64,000 bases of DNA from an uncultured Clostridia bacterium. GTDB lineage: Bacteria; Bacillota; Clostridia; Christensenellales; UBA1242. The stretch is taken from NCBI GenBank assembly GCA_937891595.1, contig CALATF010000052.1, forward strand, positions 1 to 64,000, read 5' to 3'. Both the position numbers and the translations under genes were made by a program. Below the pieces are notes generated by a model. It was not told where the DNA came from. It did not search any database and was given only the letters and a program-made list of their open reading frames with translations. Positions 48,423-56,873 of this stretch are shown one piece after another (the first letter of the stretch is position 1; each line of letters begins with the position of its first letter).

Positions 48423-49283
48423 ATGAAAGAAATAAGTAAAAGTATACAAATAGAAAGAAGTTTAATAAAAAAATTTAGAAAAGATATTTTTGCACCTTTT
48501 GTACGGGCATTAAAAACATACGATATGTTGCAACCAAACGATAAAATTGCCGTTTGTATTTCAGGTGGTAAAGATTCTATGTTGCTTGCAAAATGCATGC
48601 AAGAAATTGCAAAGCATGGTCAAATGCCCATAGAACTTGTTTTTTTAGTGATGAATCCCGGCTATAACCAAAAAAATCACAAAAAGATTTTAGAAAATGC
48701 TAAAAAATTAAATATTCCTATTACCGTTTTTGAAACACAAATTTTTGATGCTGTAAAAGATGTGCAAGATTCTCCTTGCTATCTTTGTGCACGCATGCGC
48801 AGGGGATATTTATATTCAAAGGCAAAAGAGCTTGGTTGCAATAAAATAGCCCTAGGACATCATTTTGATGATGTGATTGAAACTATTTTAATGAGTATGC
48901 TTTATGGTGCAGAAATGAAAACCATGATGCCAAAAGTGATAAGCCAAAATTTTGAAGGAATGGAGCTTATTAGACCTTTGTATTTTGTAAAAGAAGAAAG
49001 TATAATAAAATGGGCAAATTATAATGATTTAGATTTTATTCGTTGTGCTTGCAGGTTTACAGAAAATCTTGAAAAAGATGAAATGTCTTCTAAGCGTGAA
49101 GAAATGAAAAAGCTTATTAGCGAACTTAGAAAAGTTTATAAAAATGTGGATATAAACATAATGCAAAGTGCACATAATGTAAATCTTGATACGCTGGTCG
49201 GTTATAAAAAAGACGGAAAGACGTATGACTTTTTAACCTTATACAATATACGTAAAGAAGATAAATTAAAAAATAAAAATTAA
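48423..49283 (+). CDS. TtcA/TilS-family ATP-pyrophosphatase (tRNA thiolation)
   Basis: 286 residues. The PP-loop ISGGKDSMLLAKCM is at about residue 42, followed by the Cys pair SPCYLCARMRRGYLYSKAKELG near 119 and GHHFDDVIETILMSMLYGAEMKTM. This order (PP-loop, CxxC, GHHxDD) is that of the TtcA group, which uses an iron-sulfur cluster to make 2-thiocytidine at tRNA position 32. A later Cys pair is RCACRF near 204. Exact tRNA target is inferred. There is no ribosome binding site, and TATAAT precedes the ATG by 7 bases. It is divergent from the P-type ATPase. Confidence 0.8.
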   Translation: MKEISKSIQIERSLIKKFRKDIFAPFVRALKTYDMLQPNDKIAVCISGGKDSMLLAKCMQEIAKHGQMPIELVFLVMNPGYNQKNHKKILENAKKLNIPITVFETQIFDAVKDVQDSPCYLCARMRRGYLYSKAKELGCNKIALGHHFDDVIETILMSMLYGAEMKTMMPKVISQNFEGMELIRPLYFVKEESIIKWANYNDLDFIRCACRFTENLEKDEMSSKREEMKKLISELRKVYKNVDINIMQSAHNVNLDTLVGYKKDGKTYDFLTLYNIRKEDKLKNKN

Positions 49284-49415
49284 TTGTTTTATTTTATAAC
49301 GTACCAGTAGTTTTACTCTTATTATCCGCAAAATTAAAGCAAAACAGGCTGTTTATAAATAATAAACGTACAATAAGTCGAAAATAAAAACAATAAGTTA
49401 TGCCAGTTATATAAT

Positions 49416-49448
49416 AAAAGACCTGCTTTAATTGAGCAGGTCTTTTTG
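49416..49448 (-). terminator. Intrinsic terminator of the TetR gene
   Basis: AAAAGACCTGCT pairs with AGCAGGTCTTTT around a short loop. It lies just beyond the stop at 49459 and may also end the TtcA-like transcript. Confidence 0.75.
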
Positions 49449-49458
49449 TTTTTATTTG

Positions 49459-50046
49459 TTAATTAAGTTGTTTAACAACACAACTGCAAAGGTTATCTAT
49501 AAATGCTTTAGCTTCGTCTGTTTCATAATCATATTCGCTATCAACCTCTTCAGTTAAACTGCCTATAACACCATTGTAAGCAAAATTAATTGTTGCATCA
49601 TCTATTTTGAATAAAGTTCCTTCTTCTTCGCCTTTATGACAAATAGCTGTAAACAAAGTAACAATAACTTCTTTGCATTTATAAAGCATTTCAGTAATAG
49701 TGTCAGCATCTTCTTCTGTTAAGAAAGGTGCATAGTTATCTAAGAAAGTCCAAGGCATAACCATCCAAAAGTTTGCTTTCATAGTAATAATTACAGCCTT
49801 AATAAAAGTTTTTAAACTTGCCCTGAAAGTAGAAACCTTAAAACCATTAGAGAAAAATTTAATCATTCTATTTAAATAGTAAATAATACTATTAAAAACC
49901 ATTTCGTCTTTACTTGCAAAATATTCATAAATAGTGCTTTTGCCCATATTGCATCTTTTTGCAACTTCAGATAGAGTTATAGACTTATAGTCCACACGGT
50001 CGTTAAGCATTGCTAAAACTTCTTCATAAATTAATTCTCTTTTCAT
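49459..50046 (-). CDS. TetR/AcrR-family transcriptional regulator
   Basis: 195 residues from the ATG at 50046, 6 bases after GGAG; the GTG at 50058 overlaps that site. The N-terminal helix-turn-helix is typical: SITLSEVAKRCNMGKSTIYEYFASKDEMVFNSI, residues about 22-55. The rest is an all-helical ligand domain with no recognisable signature. It is divergent from pyk and may regulate itself; no efflux gene is adjacent, although an ABC exporter lies 4.5 kb away. Confidence 0.85.
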   Translation of the reverse strand: MKRELIYEEVLAMLNDRVDYKSITLSEVAKRCNMGKSTIYEYFASKDEMVFNSIIYYLNRMIKFFSNGFKVSTFRASLKTFIKAVIITMKANFWMVMPWTFLDNYAPFLTEEDADTITEMLYKCKEVIVTLFTAICHKGEEEGTLFKIDDATINFAYNGVIGSLTEEVDSEYDYETDEAKAFIDNLCSCVVKQLN

Positions 50047-50248
50047 GATTATCTCCACAAATTTATATATATTTAAAATTATAACTACTTTTTAAATATT
50101 TGTAAAACAATTTAATTAACATTTTTTAACTTAAAAAAACCAACAAAATAAAGCAAAATAGCAAAAATAATGCATTAAAAAAGTAGATAAAAAATTATAA
50201 AAAATATATAATATATTTGTAAATCAAATAAATAAGGAAGATTTTAAA

Positions 50249-51661
50249 ATGAGAAAAACTAAAATGGTTTGTACAATAGGTCCTTCGACCGACGGGTACA
50301 ACAACATTGTAAGACTAATAAAATGTGGTATGAATGTTGCTAGACTTAACATGAGCCATGGAACACTTGAAAGTCATCAAAAAACATTAGATAATGTTAA
50401 AAAAGCAAGAGCAGATTTAAATATGCCTTGTGCAATCATGGTGGATACTTGTGGCCCAGAACTAAGAATAGGCACTTTTGAAAGTGGGAAAATAACTCTT
50501 ACCAAAGGTCAGCTTTTTGTTTTTTCAACAACAAAAGTCAATGGTACAGTTAACGAAGTATATTGTGGCTACCCAGCACTTTTAGATATTTTAAAACCAA
50601 AGCAAAAATTATACGCTAATAATGGTTTATTAGAATTTACAATTCAGCAAGTTGAAAATGGTAAAATTTTATGTAAAGTTGACGTAGGTGGCGAACTTAG
50701 TAACCACAAAAGTATTTCTATACCAAAAATAAGATTGCCATTGCCATTTATTAGTGAAAAAGACGAAAAAAATATAGAGTTTGCCGCTAAAAATGATGTT
50801 GAAATGATTTCTGCTTCATTTGTTAATAGACCAAGCGACGTTATTGAAATGCGTGAATGTATTAAAAAGTATGGCGGAAGACAAGAAATTATTTCTAAAA
50901 TTGAAAGTGCTGAAGGTATTGCTAATTTAGATAAAATTATTGATGTAAGCGACGGCATTATGGTAGCCCGTGGTGATATGGGTACAGAAATACCTATCGA
51001 ACAAATTCCAGCTGTTCAAAAAAATATGATTGAAAAAACAATAGAAAAAGCAAAAAGGGTTATTGTTGCTACTGAAATGCTTGAATCTATGACTTATAAA
51101 CGTCGCCCAACAAGAGCAGAAACTACCGACGTAGCACAAGCAATTTATGACGGTGCAACAGCAACAATGCTTTCGGGTGAAACAGCATCTGGGCAGTATC
51201 CTTTCGAAGCTGCTTCAACAATGTCAAAAATTATAACAGCTACCGAAAAAGTTATAGATTATGATAAAGAACTTCCAAGTACTTGTAAAAACGAACACAA
51301 AAACCTTGTTGCAATTTGCTATTCTGCTTGTGCTGCAGCTAGGTCGTTAAATGCAAAAGCTATTGTTTGCTTTACAGACAAAGGCAAAACCGCAAAAATG
51401 ATATCTCGCTTTAACCCAAAAGCTAAAATTATTGCAATTACTCATGACGAATTTATTTATAACGATTTATCTCTTGCATGGGGCGTTTACCCTGTAATGT
51501 CAAAAGTTTTTGATAACTTCGAAGATATGCTTCAAAACGCCGAAGATATTGTAAAAGATCTTAAAATTGCAAAACCGGGTGATACTATTGTTATTACTTT
51601 AGGTATTCCAACTAAAGATAAGGGCACAACAAACAGTATAAAAATTACACAAATTCAATAA
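50249..51661 (+). CDS. pyk: Pyruvate kinase
   Basis: 470 residues, without the extra C-terminal PEP-utilizer-like domain of many Firmicute enzymes. It converts phosphoenolpyruvate and ADP to pyruvate and ATP. The N-terminus is KTKMVCTIGPSTDG, followed by ARLNMSHG, the catalytic block IISKIESAEGIANLDKIIDVSDGIMVARGDMGTEIP near 215-250, and VATEMLESMTYKRRPTRAETTDVAQAIYDG. The C-terminal domain is complete. AAGGAAG precedes the ATG. It is divergent from TetR. Confidence 0.96.
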   Translation: MRKTKMVCTIGPSTDGYNNIVRLIKCGMNVARLNMSHGTLESHQKTLDNVKKARADLNMPCAIMVDTCGPELRIGTFESGKITLTKGQLFVFSTTKVNGTVNEVYCGYPALLDILKPKQKLYANNGLLEFTIQQVENGKILCKVDVGGELSNHKSISIPKIRLPLPFISEKDEKNIEFAAKNDVEMISASFVNRPSDVIEMRECIKKYGGRQEIISKIESAEGIANLDKIIDVSDGIMVARGDMGTEIPIEQIPAVQKNMIEKTIEKAKRVIVATEMLESMTYKRRPTRAETTDVAQAIYDGATATMLSGETASGQYPFEAASTMSKIITATEKVIDYDKELPSTCKNEHKNLVAICYSACAAARSLNAKAIVCFTDKGKTAKMISRFNPKAKIIAITHDEFIYNDLSLAWGVYPVMSKVFDNFEDMLQNAEDIVKDLKIAKPGDTIVITLGIPTKDKGTTNSIKITQIQ

Positions 51662-51665
51662 TAAA

Positions 51666-51697
51666 CAAAAAGACTAAAAATTTAGTGCTTTTTTAAT
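51666..51697 (+). terminator. Probable terminator of pyk
   Basis: AAAAAG-ACTAAA faces TTTAGT-GCTTTTT with one mismatch; a T run follows. It is weaker than the other terminators here. Confidence 0.45.
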
Positions 51698-51730
51698 TAT
51701 TAGTGTTATTAAATATTTTAACTTTTAAAC

Positions 51731-51765
51731 AAAAAAAAGAGATAGCTAATGCTATCCCTTTTTTA
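51731..51765. terminator. Terminator between pyk and the four-helix membrane protein
   Basis: GATAGC pairs with GCTATC, extended by AAAAAAG and CTTTTTT with one A-C mismatch. It directly follows the stop of the minus-strand gene at 51779. Confidence 0.7.
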
Positions 51766-51778
51766 ATAAAAATATGAA

Positions 51779-52288
51779 TTATTTTTTTGCACACATTGCA
51801 AGAAGTCCGCTACCAGCAAATCCGATTACAACTGATAAGAATGCAAACCAGTTAGAAATTGCAACAGCTGTGCTGCCAGCATCAGCTGTAACTTTATTTG
51901 AAAGAGTAAATATAATTACTGCTACAGCAAATAAAATTGCGGTGATAATAAGTACAAGGCTTGCAAGTTTTTTAATTCCTGCCATTTTAGATTTTTTACC
52001 ACTAAGGAAATCTAAAACAATAGCAATAGCAAGAATTGCAAAAGCAGCAATAGCAACAATAGCAACAACCATAGCAATAACTCTGAAAGTATCAGCAAAG
52101 CCATCGTTAATAAGATCAAAAGTAGTAACAACCGCTTTGTCAGGAGCAGCAAATATACCAAAGGTTGTTTCTGCCCATGTAGATTTTTCGCCTAGTGTTA
52201 TTTTTACGTCGAACATATTAACAAAAGCCATGATTGATGCAAGTACGCCAAGTGCCAAAGAACCAATATTGCAAATTAATTTTTTCAA
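51779..52288 (-). CDS. Four-helix membrane protein of unknown function
   Basis: 169 residues with hydrophobic segments at about 8-26, 72-94, 106-128 and 142-165, and a polar loop with GEKSTWAETTFGIFAAPD between the first two. Short Lys-rich turns (SGKKSKMAGIKK) face the cytoplasm. AAAAGGAG precedes the ATG (8 bases) and a terminator follows. An equally long open frame lies on the plus strand, but it lacks a ribosome binding site. I recognise no family. Confidence 0.6.
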   Translation of the reverse strand: MKKLICNIGSLALGVLASIMAFVNMFDVKITLGEKSTWAETTFGIFAAPDKAVVTTFDLINDGFADTFRVIAMVVAIVAIAAFAILAIAIVLDFLSGKKSKMAGIKKLASLVLIITAILFAVAVIIFTLSNKVTADAGSTAVAISNWFAFLSVVIGFAGSGLLAMCAKK

Positions 52289-52455
52289 ATTTCTATTCTC
52301 CTTTTAATAAATGATAATTTATTATACTATAATTTTATTTTTCCTTCAAAGTAAAATAACAAAAAAAATTATAAAACAGCAAATTAATATTTTTTGTTTA
52401 AGTATTTTATACAATTCTTTATAAAAATGTTAAAAGGAGCACAATAAGTTTATGA

Positions 52456-52484
52456 TTGACAAAATTAGCACATAACAATAATAT
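52456..52484 (+). promoter_or_regulatory. Consensus promoter of the VUT-like gene
   Basis: TTGACA (52456-52461), 17 bases, TAATAT (52479-52484). The frame upstream of 52516 runs through this promoter, which argues for the start at 52516. Confidence 0.75.
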
Positions 52485-52515
52485 ATTAATGTATTCATTA
52501 AAGGGAGAAAAGTTT

Positions 52516-53334
52516 ATGAACATGTTCTTTTCAGTGGGTTGGACGTCACTAATTGTTTTTTTTGTTGTTGGTTTAATAGGACTTTGGGTTTCTTTTAGTT
52601 TTTTAAACAAAAATGGCCTATATTTATTTTGTGTTTTAGCTTCAGTTATTACTAGCGTTTTACCAAGTGCTCAATTATTTTCTCATAATATATCTCTTAG
52701 CACAGTTCTAATGCCTATAATCATTTTTTCAATTATTGCCTGCTTTAATAAGTATGGCAAAGCAGAGGCTGTAAAATTATTTTTGGTAACTATTATTTCT
52801 CAAATTATTTTATTTGTTGTAGCTTTATTACAAAGTGCATATATAGATGCATTTGTTAAAACAAAACTATTTATGTCTTGGCAAATATTTGGCGGTTATT
52901 TTGCAAATATATTATCACTTTCATTTGCTTGTTTTGGAGTAATGGTTTTTCAAGAAAAAGTCAATTTAAAAAAGTTAAATGCAAGTCTTCAAACCGCTTG
53001 CCTTATTGCGGTTGCTTGTGCTATAGAAAATTTAATATTTTCGGTAATAGCTTATGCAGGTTTACTTTCTTTTGGTAACATTTTAATTGTGTTCTTAATT
53101 AAACTTTTAATTACTGTTTTAACTTCATTTATTTTAGGGTTTTTTGAAAAATATTTAAACAGGCAACTATCTTTCAAAATTGCAAAAATAGAAAAGGAAA
53201 ACAAAAAAGAAACTGAAGTAAAAGAAGAAAAGCAGAAAAAAGAAAATAATAAACAGATTAAGGAAGAAGTAAAAAAAGAGCAACCTTTAGAAGAAAATTC
53301 TGAAGAAATAAATTATGATAATTCAGCAGATTAA
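52516..53334 (+). CDS. VUT/YhhQ-family-like membrane transporter (possible queuosine precursor uptake)
   Basis: 272 residues from the ATG at 52516, with AAGGGAG upstream. About six membrane helices span residues 8-215, then a charged low-complexity tail (KEENKKETEVKEEKQKKEN). The CFNKYGKAEAVKLFLVTIISQIILFVV segment, an Asn/Asp and YGK at a helix start, and the later GYFANILSLSFACFGVMVFQ resemble the VUT family, to which E. coli YhhQ, an importer of queuosine precursors, belongs. Support is from pattern only. QueH in the same window makes a salvage role attractive. Confidence 0.45.
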   Translation: MNMFFSVGWTSLIVFFVVGLIGLWVSFSFLNKNGLYLFCVLASVITSVLPSAQLFSHNISLSTVLMPIIIFSIIACFNKYGKAEAVKLFLVTIISQIILFVVALLQSAYIDAFVKTKLFMSWQIFGGYFANILSLSFACFGVMVFQEKVNLKKLNASLQTACLIAVACAIENLIFSVIAYAGLLSFGNILIVFLIKLLITVLTSFILGFFEKYLNRQLSFKIAKIEKENKKETEVKEEKQKKENNKQIKEEVKKEQPLEENSEEINYDNSAD

Positions 53335-53341
53335 AAAATAC

Positions 53342-53369
53342 TTGACTTAAACATAAAAAGGTGTATTAT
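53342..53369 (+). promoter_or_regulatory. Promoter of tRNA-Val
   Basis: TTGACT (53342-53347), 16 bases, TATTAT (53364-53369). It starts inside the end of the open region after the VUT-like gene. A small hairpin (AAAGGGC and GCCCTTT) at about 53390-53408 lies between it and the tRNA. Confidence 0.6.
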
Positions 53370-53413
53370 ATCAAAGTAGTTTTTAATAAAAGGGCAAAAA
53401 GCCCTTTAAATTA

Positions 53414-53489
53414 GGGCAATTAACTCAGTTGGTAGAGTGTCACTTTGACGTAGTGGAAGTCAGGAGTTCGAGCCTCTTATTGCCCACCA
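53414..53489 (+). tRNA. tRNA-Val(GAC)
   Basis: 76 bases with encoded CCA. GGGCAAT pairs with ATTGCCC as the acceptor stem, the D arm is ACTCAGTTGGTAGAGT, and the T arm holds GAGTTCGAGC. The anticodon loop is TTGACGT, giving anticodon GAC (valine). Position 37 is G, which is less usual for valine tRNAs. A terminator follows. Confidence 0.88.
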
Positions 53490-53496
53490 TTTATTT

Positions 53497-53522
53497 AAGC
53501 ACCTTTTCTAAGGTGCTTTTTT
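53497..53522 (+). terminator. Terminator of tRNA-Val
   Basis: AAGCACCTT pairs with AAGGTGCTT around TTCT and ends in six T, 7 bases after the tRNA CCA end. Confidence 0.85.
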
Positions 53523-53668
53523 GTTTTATTTACAAATTAAAATATTTTTAATTATAGATAATTAATTATAATTTTTGTAATTTACTTAAAGGGTGTCTTT
53601 TGATAAATATTGACAATTTTACAATTTTATAGTACAATATAAACATAATACAAAGGGGGGAAATTAAT

Positions 53669-54244
53669 ATGCCAAGAGTATATAATTCAGCAAAAACTGC
53701 TTTTTCTACTGTTTTAGAAGATAATAAAAACAGGGTAGAAAACGACATGGCTATATATGGTCCTGGAAGTACAAAACTAACAATAATCACAGATAATAGG
53801 GGTGAAAGACCAAATTGTTCTAAGAAAGGACCTATTTCGGAATCAGATGTTTTAGAAGGAACCACCGGTAATGGAATTAATTCTTTTGAAGGTAGAAATT
53901 ATACACTTACACAATCAGATAATTATACCCAATTACTAAAAAGTGCAACAAAAGATGATTTATATTTGTTTGCAACTTTGGCAAACCCAACTATTTTAAA
54001 TGATGAATCAGTTAAAACATCTTTTTATGACAGATTATCTGGTGTTCAAAGTATTGAAATTGCTAAAGTGTTAAATGACAAGGATAGTTGTGACAAATTA
54101 CTTAAAGAACAAGCTGACGAAAAAGCTCAATTTGAAGAATTTTTTGGACTAGTAGAAGGTGCTGTAATGGCTCCTCAAAAAGATACTTTTTATCCAAAAG
54201 GGCATGACCAAACAGAAGATTCTTCACTTGAAATTACACAATAA
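53669..54244 (+). CDS. Orphan protein after tRNA-Val
   Basis: 191 residues, soluble, no signal. It starts MPRVYNSAKTAFSTVLEDN, has a short strand-rich part (STKLTIITDNRGERPN), a Ser/Gly loop, then a helical half with TQLLKSATKDDLYLFATLANP and acidic stretches, ending DQTEDSSLEITQ. I recognise no family. A very strong AAAGGGGGG ribosome binding site 11 bases upstream supports translation, and a terminator follows. There are no mobile-element genes around it. Confidence 0.55.
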   Translation: MPRVYNSAKTAFSTVLEDNKNRVENDMAIYGPGSTKLTIITDNRGERPNCSKKGPISESDVLEGTTGNGINSFEGRNYTLTQSDNYTQLLKSATKDDLYLFATLANPTILNDESVKTSFYDRLSGVQSIEIAKVLNDKDSCDKLLKEQADEKAQFEEFFGLVEGAVMAPQKDTFYPKGHDQTEDSSLEITQ

Positions 54245-54351
54245 TATTAAATAAATTTTATATTAAGCAAACTTAAAAATCTTTAAATAGCAATGTTTTT
54301 TAAGCAAAACTCTATTTAAATATTTATTTTAATTAGTATTATTTGAATTAT

Positions 54352-54386
54352 AGCTCGAGGATTAAAGCCTCCGAGCTTTTATTTTT
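54352..54386 (+). terminator. Intrinsic terminator after the orphan gene
   Basis: AGCTCG pairs with CGAGCT, extended by AGG and CCT with a single bulge, followed by TTTTATTTTT. It lies 110 bases after the stop. Confidence 0.65.
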
Positions 54387-54520
54387 AAGTTTTTAATTTT
54401 TATAAATAAAAAAGTATGCATAAAATACATATTTATTGTTTTATATGTTGAAACTATTAGCGTTAAAATTATTGCCTTAAAATTTTTATTAATATATTAT
54501 ATATTATGGAAGGTGAAATT

Positions 54521-55231
54521 ATGTTAGAACTAGTTAATTTTTCAAAGATTTATGAAAATGGTAAGGTAGGAGCACAAGATATTTCTTTAAAAGTAGAAAG
54601 CGGGGATATTTTTGCATTTATAGGTCACAATGGTGCAGGGAAAACAACAGTTATTAAAAGTGTTGTAGGAATAAACGATATTACAAAAGGTGATATTTTA
54701 ATTAATGGAATTTCTATGGCCAAAGACCCTCTTGCATGTAAAAAAATAATTGCTTATGTGCCTGATAATCCTGATATTTATGATTCATTAACTGGTGTGC
54801 AATATTTAAATTTAATAGGTGATATATTTAAAGTAGAAAAAAAGGAAAGAGAAACTTTAATAAAAAAATATGCTGATTTATTAGAATTAACTAATCAACT
54901 TAATAACTTTATTTCCACATATTCACATGGCATGAAACAAAAATTAGTTATTATTTCAAGTTTAATTCATAACCCAAAATTATTAATAATGGATGAACCT
55001 TTTGTTGGCTTAGACCCAAAGGCAAGTTTTATTGTAAAAAATATAATGAAAGAATTTACTTCAAATGGCGGGGCAATCTTTTTTTCAACACATGTTTTAG
55101 AAGTTGCTGAAAAATTGTGCAATAAAGTAGCTATTATTAAAAATGGTAGCATAATAGCAAACGGAACAATGAAGGATATTAAAAAAGATGCCTCATTAGA
55201 ACAAGTATTTTTGGAGAGTGCAAATGAGTAA
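54521..55231 (+). CDS. ABC transporter ATP-binding protein
   Basis: 236 residues from the ATG at 54521, after GGAAGGTG; the ATG at 54506 lies before that site and is less likely. Walker A is GHNGAGKTT near residue 35. The signature is unusual: STYSHGMKQKLVI (SHGMKQ in place of LSGGQ), as in ABC-2 exporters. Walker B is LLIMDEPFVGLDP and the switch His is in STHVLEV. It powers the permease whose gene overlaps it by 8 bases. The substrate is unknown; related systems export lantibiotics, drugs or lipids. Confidence 0.9.
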   Translation: MLELVNFSKIYENGKVGAQDISLKVESGDIFAFIGHNGAGKTTVIKSVVGINDITKGDILINGISMAKDPLACKKIIAYVPDNPDIYDSLTGVQYLNLIGDIFKVEKKERETLIKKYADLLELTNQLNNFISTYSHGMKQKLVIISSLIHNPKLLIMDEPFVGLDPKASFIVKNIMKEFTSNGGAIFFSTHVLEVAEKLCNKVAIIKNGSIIANGTMKDIKKDASLEQVFLESANE

Positions 55232-56792
55232 TCTTAAATTATTAGTAAAAAATAATATAAATGCATTTGTTGGTGCTTTTCAAAACAAAACAAAAAGCAA
55301 ATCTGAAAAAACTGCTTTAATTTTTATTATTTTAGGTGTGCTTGGTATTCTTGCAATATATGCATTACAAGCAAACTATATGTTCATAGGGCTTGGCAAA
55401 CAGTTGGGTTTGCATGATCTTTGCATGTTTCATTCTTTTACAACAACGTTAAGTGTTTGTGTAATAATAGGAATTATGCGTGTTTCAGATAAACAAAAAA
55501 CGAACGATTCAGATTTATTACTTTCATTACCTATAAAAAAAATAGATATAGTTATTTCTAAAACTTTATCTAAATACTTATTTGATTTTGCTATTATATT
55601 TATACTATATATACCTTACTTGGTTTTATATCAAGTTTACACAGGTTTTTCACTTTATATTACTTTAGTAGGGTTAGCTTATCAAATTTTACTACCTCTT
55701 TTAAGCACGGGTATTTCATATATATGGTCATTTATAGTAACGCACATATTTAATAAAACAAAAATTGCTGGTTTTTTAAAATCTTTATTAACATTAATTG
55801 TGTTTGTGTTAATAATGGGATTGCTTCTAATAAAAACATCTTTTTACGGCTTAGTAAAATATGAAAAATTATCTGCTTATTTTGCCGATAGACCTATAAC
55901 AAACTTGTTTTTACAAGCAGTTATTTATAAAAAAGCTTTATTAAATATTTACTTATTTGCTTTAATTTTAATACCATTTTTTACAGGACTAATGCTTTAC
56001 TACAAAACGTTTGGCAAAACATTTATGGCTTACACTTCTAAAAATGAAAAATTGAAGATAGTAGCAAACAATAATAGTTTTGCAAGCATGTTTAAAAAAG
56101 AACTTAATTATTTTTGCAATACACCAGCTTATTTGATTAATACTATGATAGGTCCAGTTATAAGTTTAGTTCTTTCAATAATAGTTTTAATTATGGGTGA
56201 AAGCGGGTTGTCTTTCTTGTTTGGTGGAATGTTGCCGGGTAATATATTAAGTGCAATAATTGTTCTTGTTTTATGCGGTTGTAGTGCATTAACAACTATA
56301 AGTTGTAGTTCAATTTCATTAGAAGGTAAAAGTTTTTGGATTTTAAAATCTTCTCCTATTAGTGAAAAAACATTATTTTTATCAAAAGCAATGCTTAACG
56401 TCTGTTTACTATGCCCATTTAATATTGTTTCAGCAATTTTATTTACAATAGCATTAAAATTACCTATTGCAACAATGTTGTTGTTAATCCTGTTACCTAA
56501 TTTATTAGCTTTAAATATCTCTTTTGGTGGAGTATTTTTTAATATTTGTTTACCAAAATTAAAATGGGATAATGAAACAACAGTAGTAAAACAAAGTATG
56601 TCCGTCCTACTAACAATGATTTTAGGAATGCTTTTAACTGCACTACCAGTAGGTGTTAATTATTTGTTTAAAGGCCTTTCATTAGAAATTGTTGCATTAA
56701 TATCAGCTGGAATATATGTTCTTGCTTTAGTTTTAATTGTTGCAATATTGTTTACTAAAGGTATAAAAATATTTAGAAATATTAAATATTAA
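55224..56792 (+). CDS. ABC-2-type exporter permease
   Basis: 522 residues from the ATG at 55224, 7 bases after GGAG. About twelve hydrophobic segments occur, with a short cytoplasmic block (TSKNEKLKIVANNNSFASMFKKELNYF) in the middle, so the protein looks like two permease halves in one. SDKQKTNDSDLLLSLPIKK near residue 92 and LEGKSFWILKSSPISEKTLFLSKA near 370 are two related 'coupling' motifs, which supports an internal duplication. It forms a two-gene operon with the ATPase. Confidence 0.8.
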   Translation: MSNLKLLVKNNINAFVGAFQNKTKSKSEKTALIFIILGVLGILAIYALQANYMFIGLGKQLGLHDLCMFHSFTTTLSVCVIIGIMRVSDKQKTNDSDLLLSLPIKKIDIVISKTLSKYLFDFAIIFILYIPYLVLYQVYTGFSLYITLVGLAYQILLPLLSTGISYIWSFIVTHIFNKTKIAGFLKSLLTLIVFVLIMGLLLIKTSFYGLVKYEKLSAYFADRPITNLFLQAVIYKKALLNIYLFALILIPFFTGLMLYYKTFGKTFMAYTSKNEKLKIVANNNSFASMFKKELNYFCNTPAYLINTMIGPVISLVLSIIVLIMGESGLSFLFGGMLPGNILSAIIVLVLCGCSALTTISCSSISLEGKSFWILKSSPISEKTLFLSKAMLNVCLLCPFNIVSAILFTIALKLPIATMLLLILLPNLLALNISFGGVFFNICLPKLKWDNETTVVKQSMSVLLTMILGMLLTALPVGVNYLFKGLSLEIVALISAGIYVLALVLIVAILFTKGIKIFRNIKY

Positions 56793-56811
56793 TAGTAAAA
56801 TATAATCCATG

Positions 56812-56852
56812 AAAAAACAGCATTATCTACTTAAAGACAATGCTGTTTTTTT
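56812..56852. terminator. Bidirectional intrinsic terminator
   Basis: AAAAAACAGCATT pairs with AATGCTGTTTTTT around a 15-base loop, between the ABC permease and the convergent DHH gene. Confidence 0.8.
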
Positions 56853-56873
56853 GTTAATTTAAATAAGTTAATT

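Noticed and set aside
48338..48598. Minus-strand frame across the P-ATPase/TtcA-like intergenic region
   Set aside because: It overlaps the PP-loop of the TtcA-like gene and has no start signals.
51774..52307. 177-codon open frame on the plus strand opposite the four-helix membrane protein
   Set aside because: No ribosome binding site, Ala/Ile/Thr composition expected from the antisense of a membrane gene, and the minus-strand gene has AAAAGGAG and a terminator.
52300..52515. preQ1 riboswitch upstream of the VUT-like gene
   Set aside because: No preQ1-type stem, loop or A-rich tail could be drawn; only a consensus promoter is present.
53566..53865. Minus-strand frame overlapping the orphan gene at 53669
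   Set aside because: No ribosome binding site and antisense to a frame with a very strong one.
53414..54400. Integrated mobile element at tRNA-Val
   Set aside because: No integrase, no repeated tRNA 3' end and no phage or plasmid genes are seen nearby.
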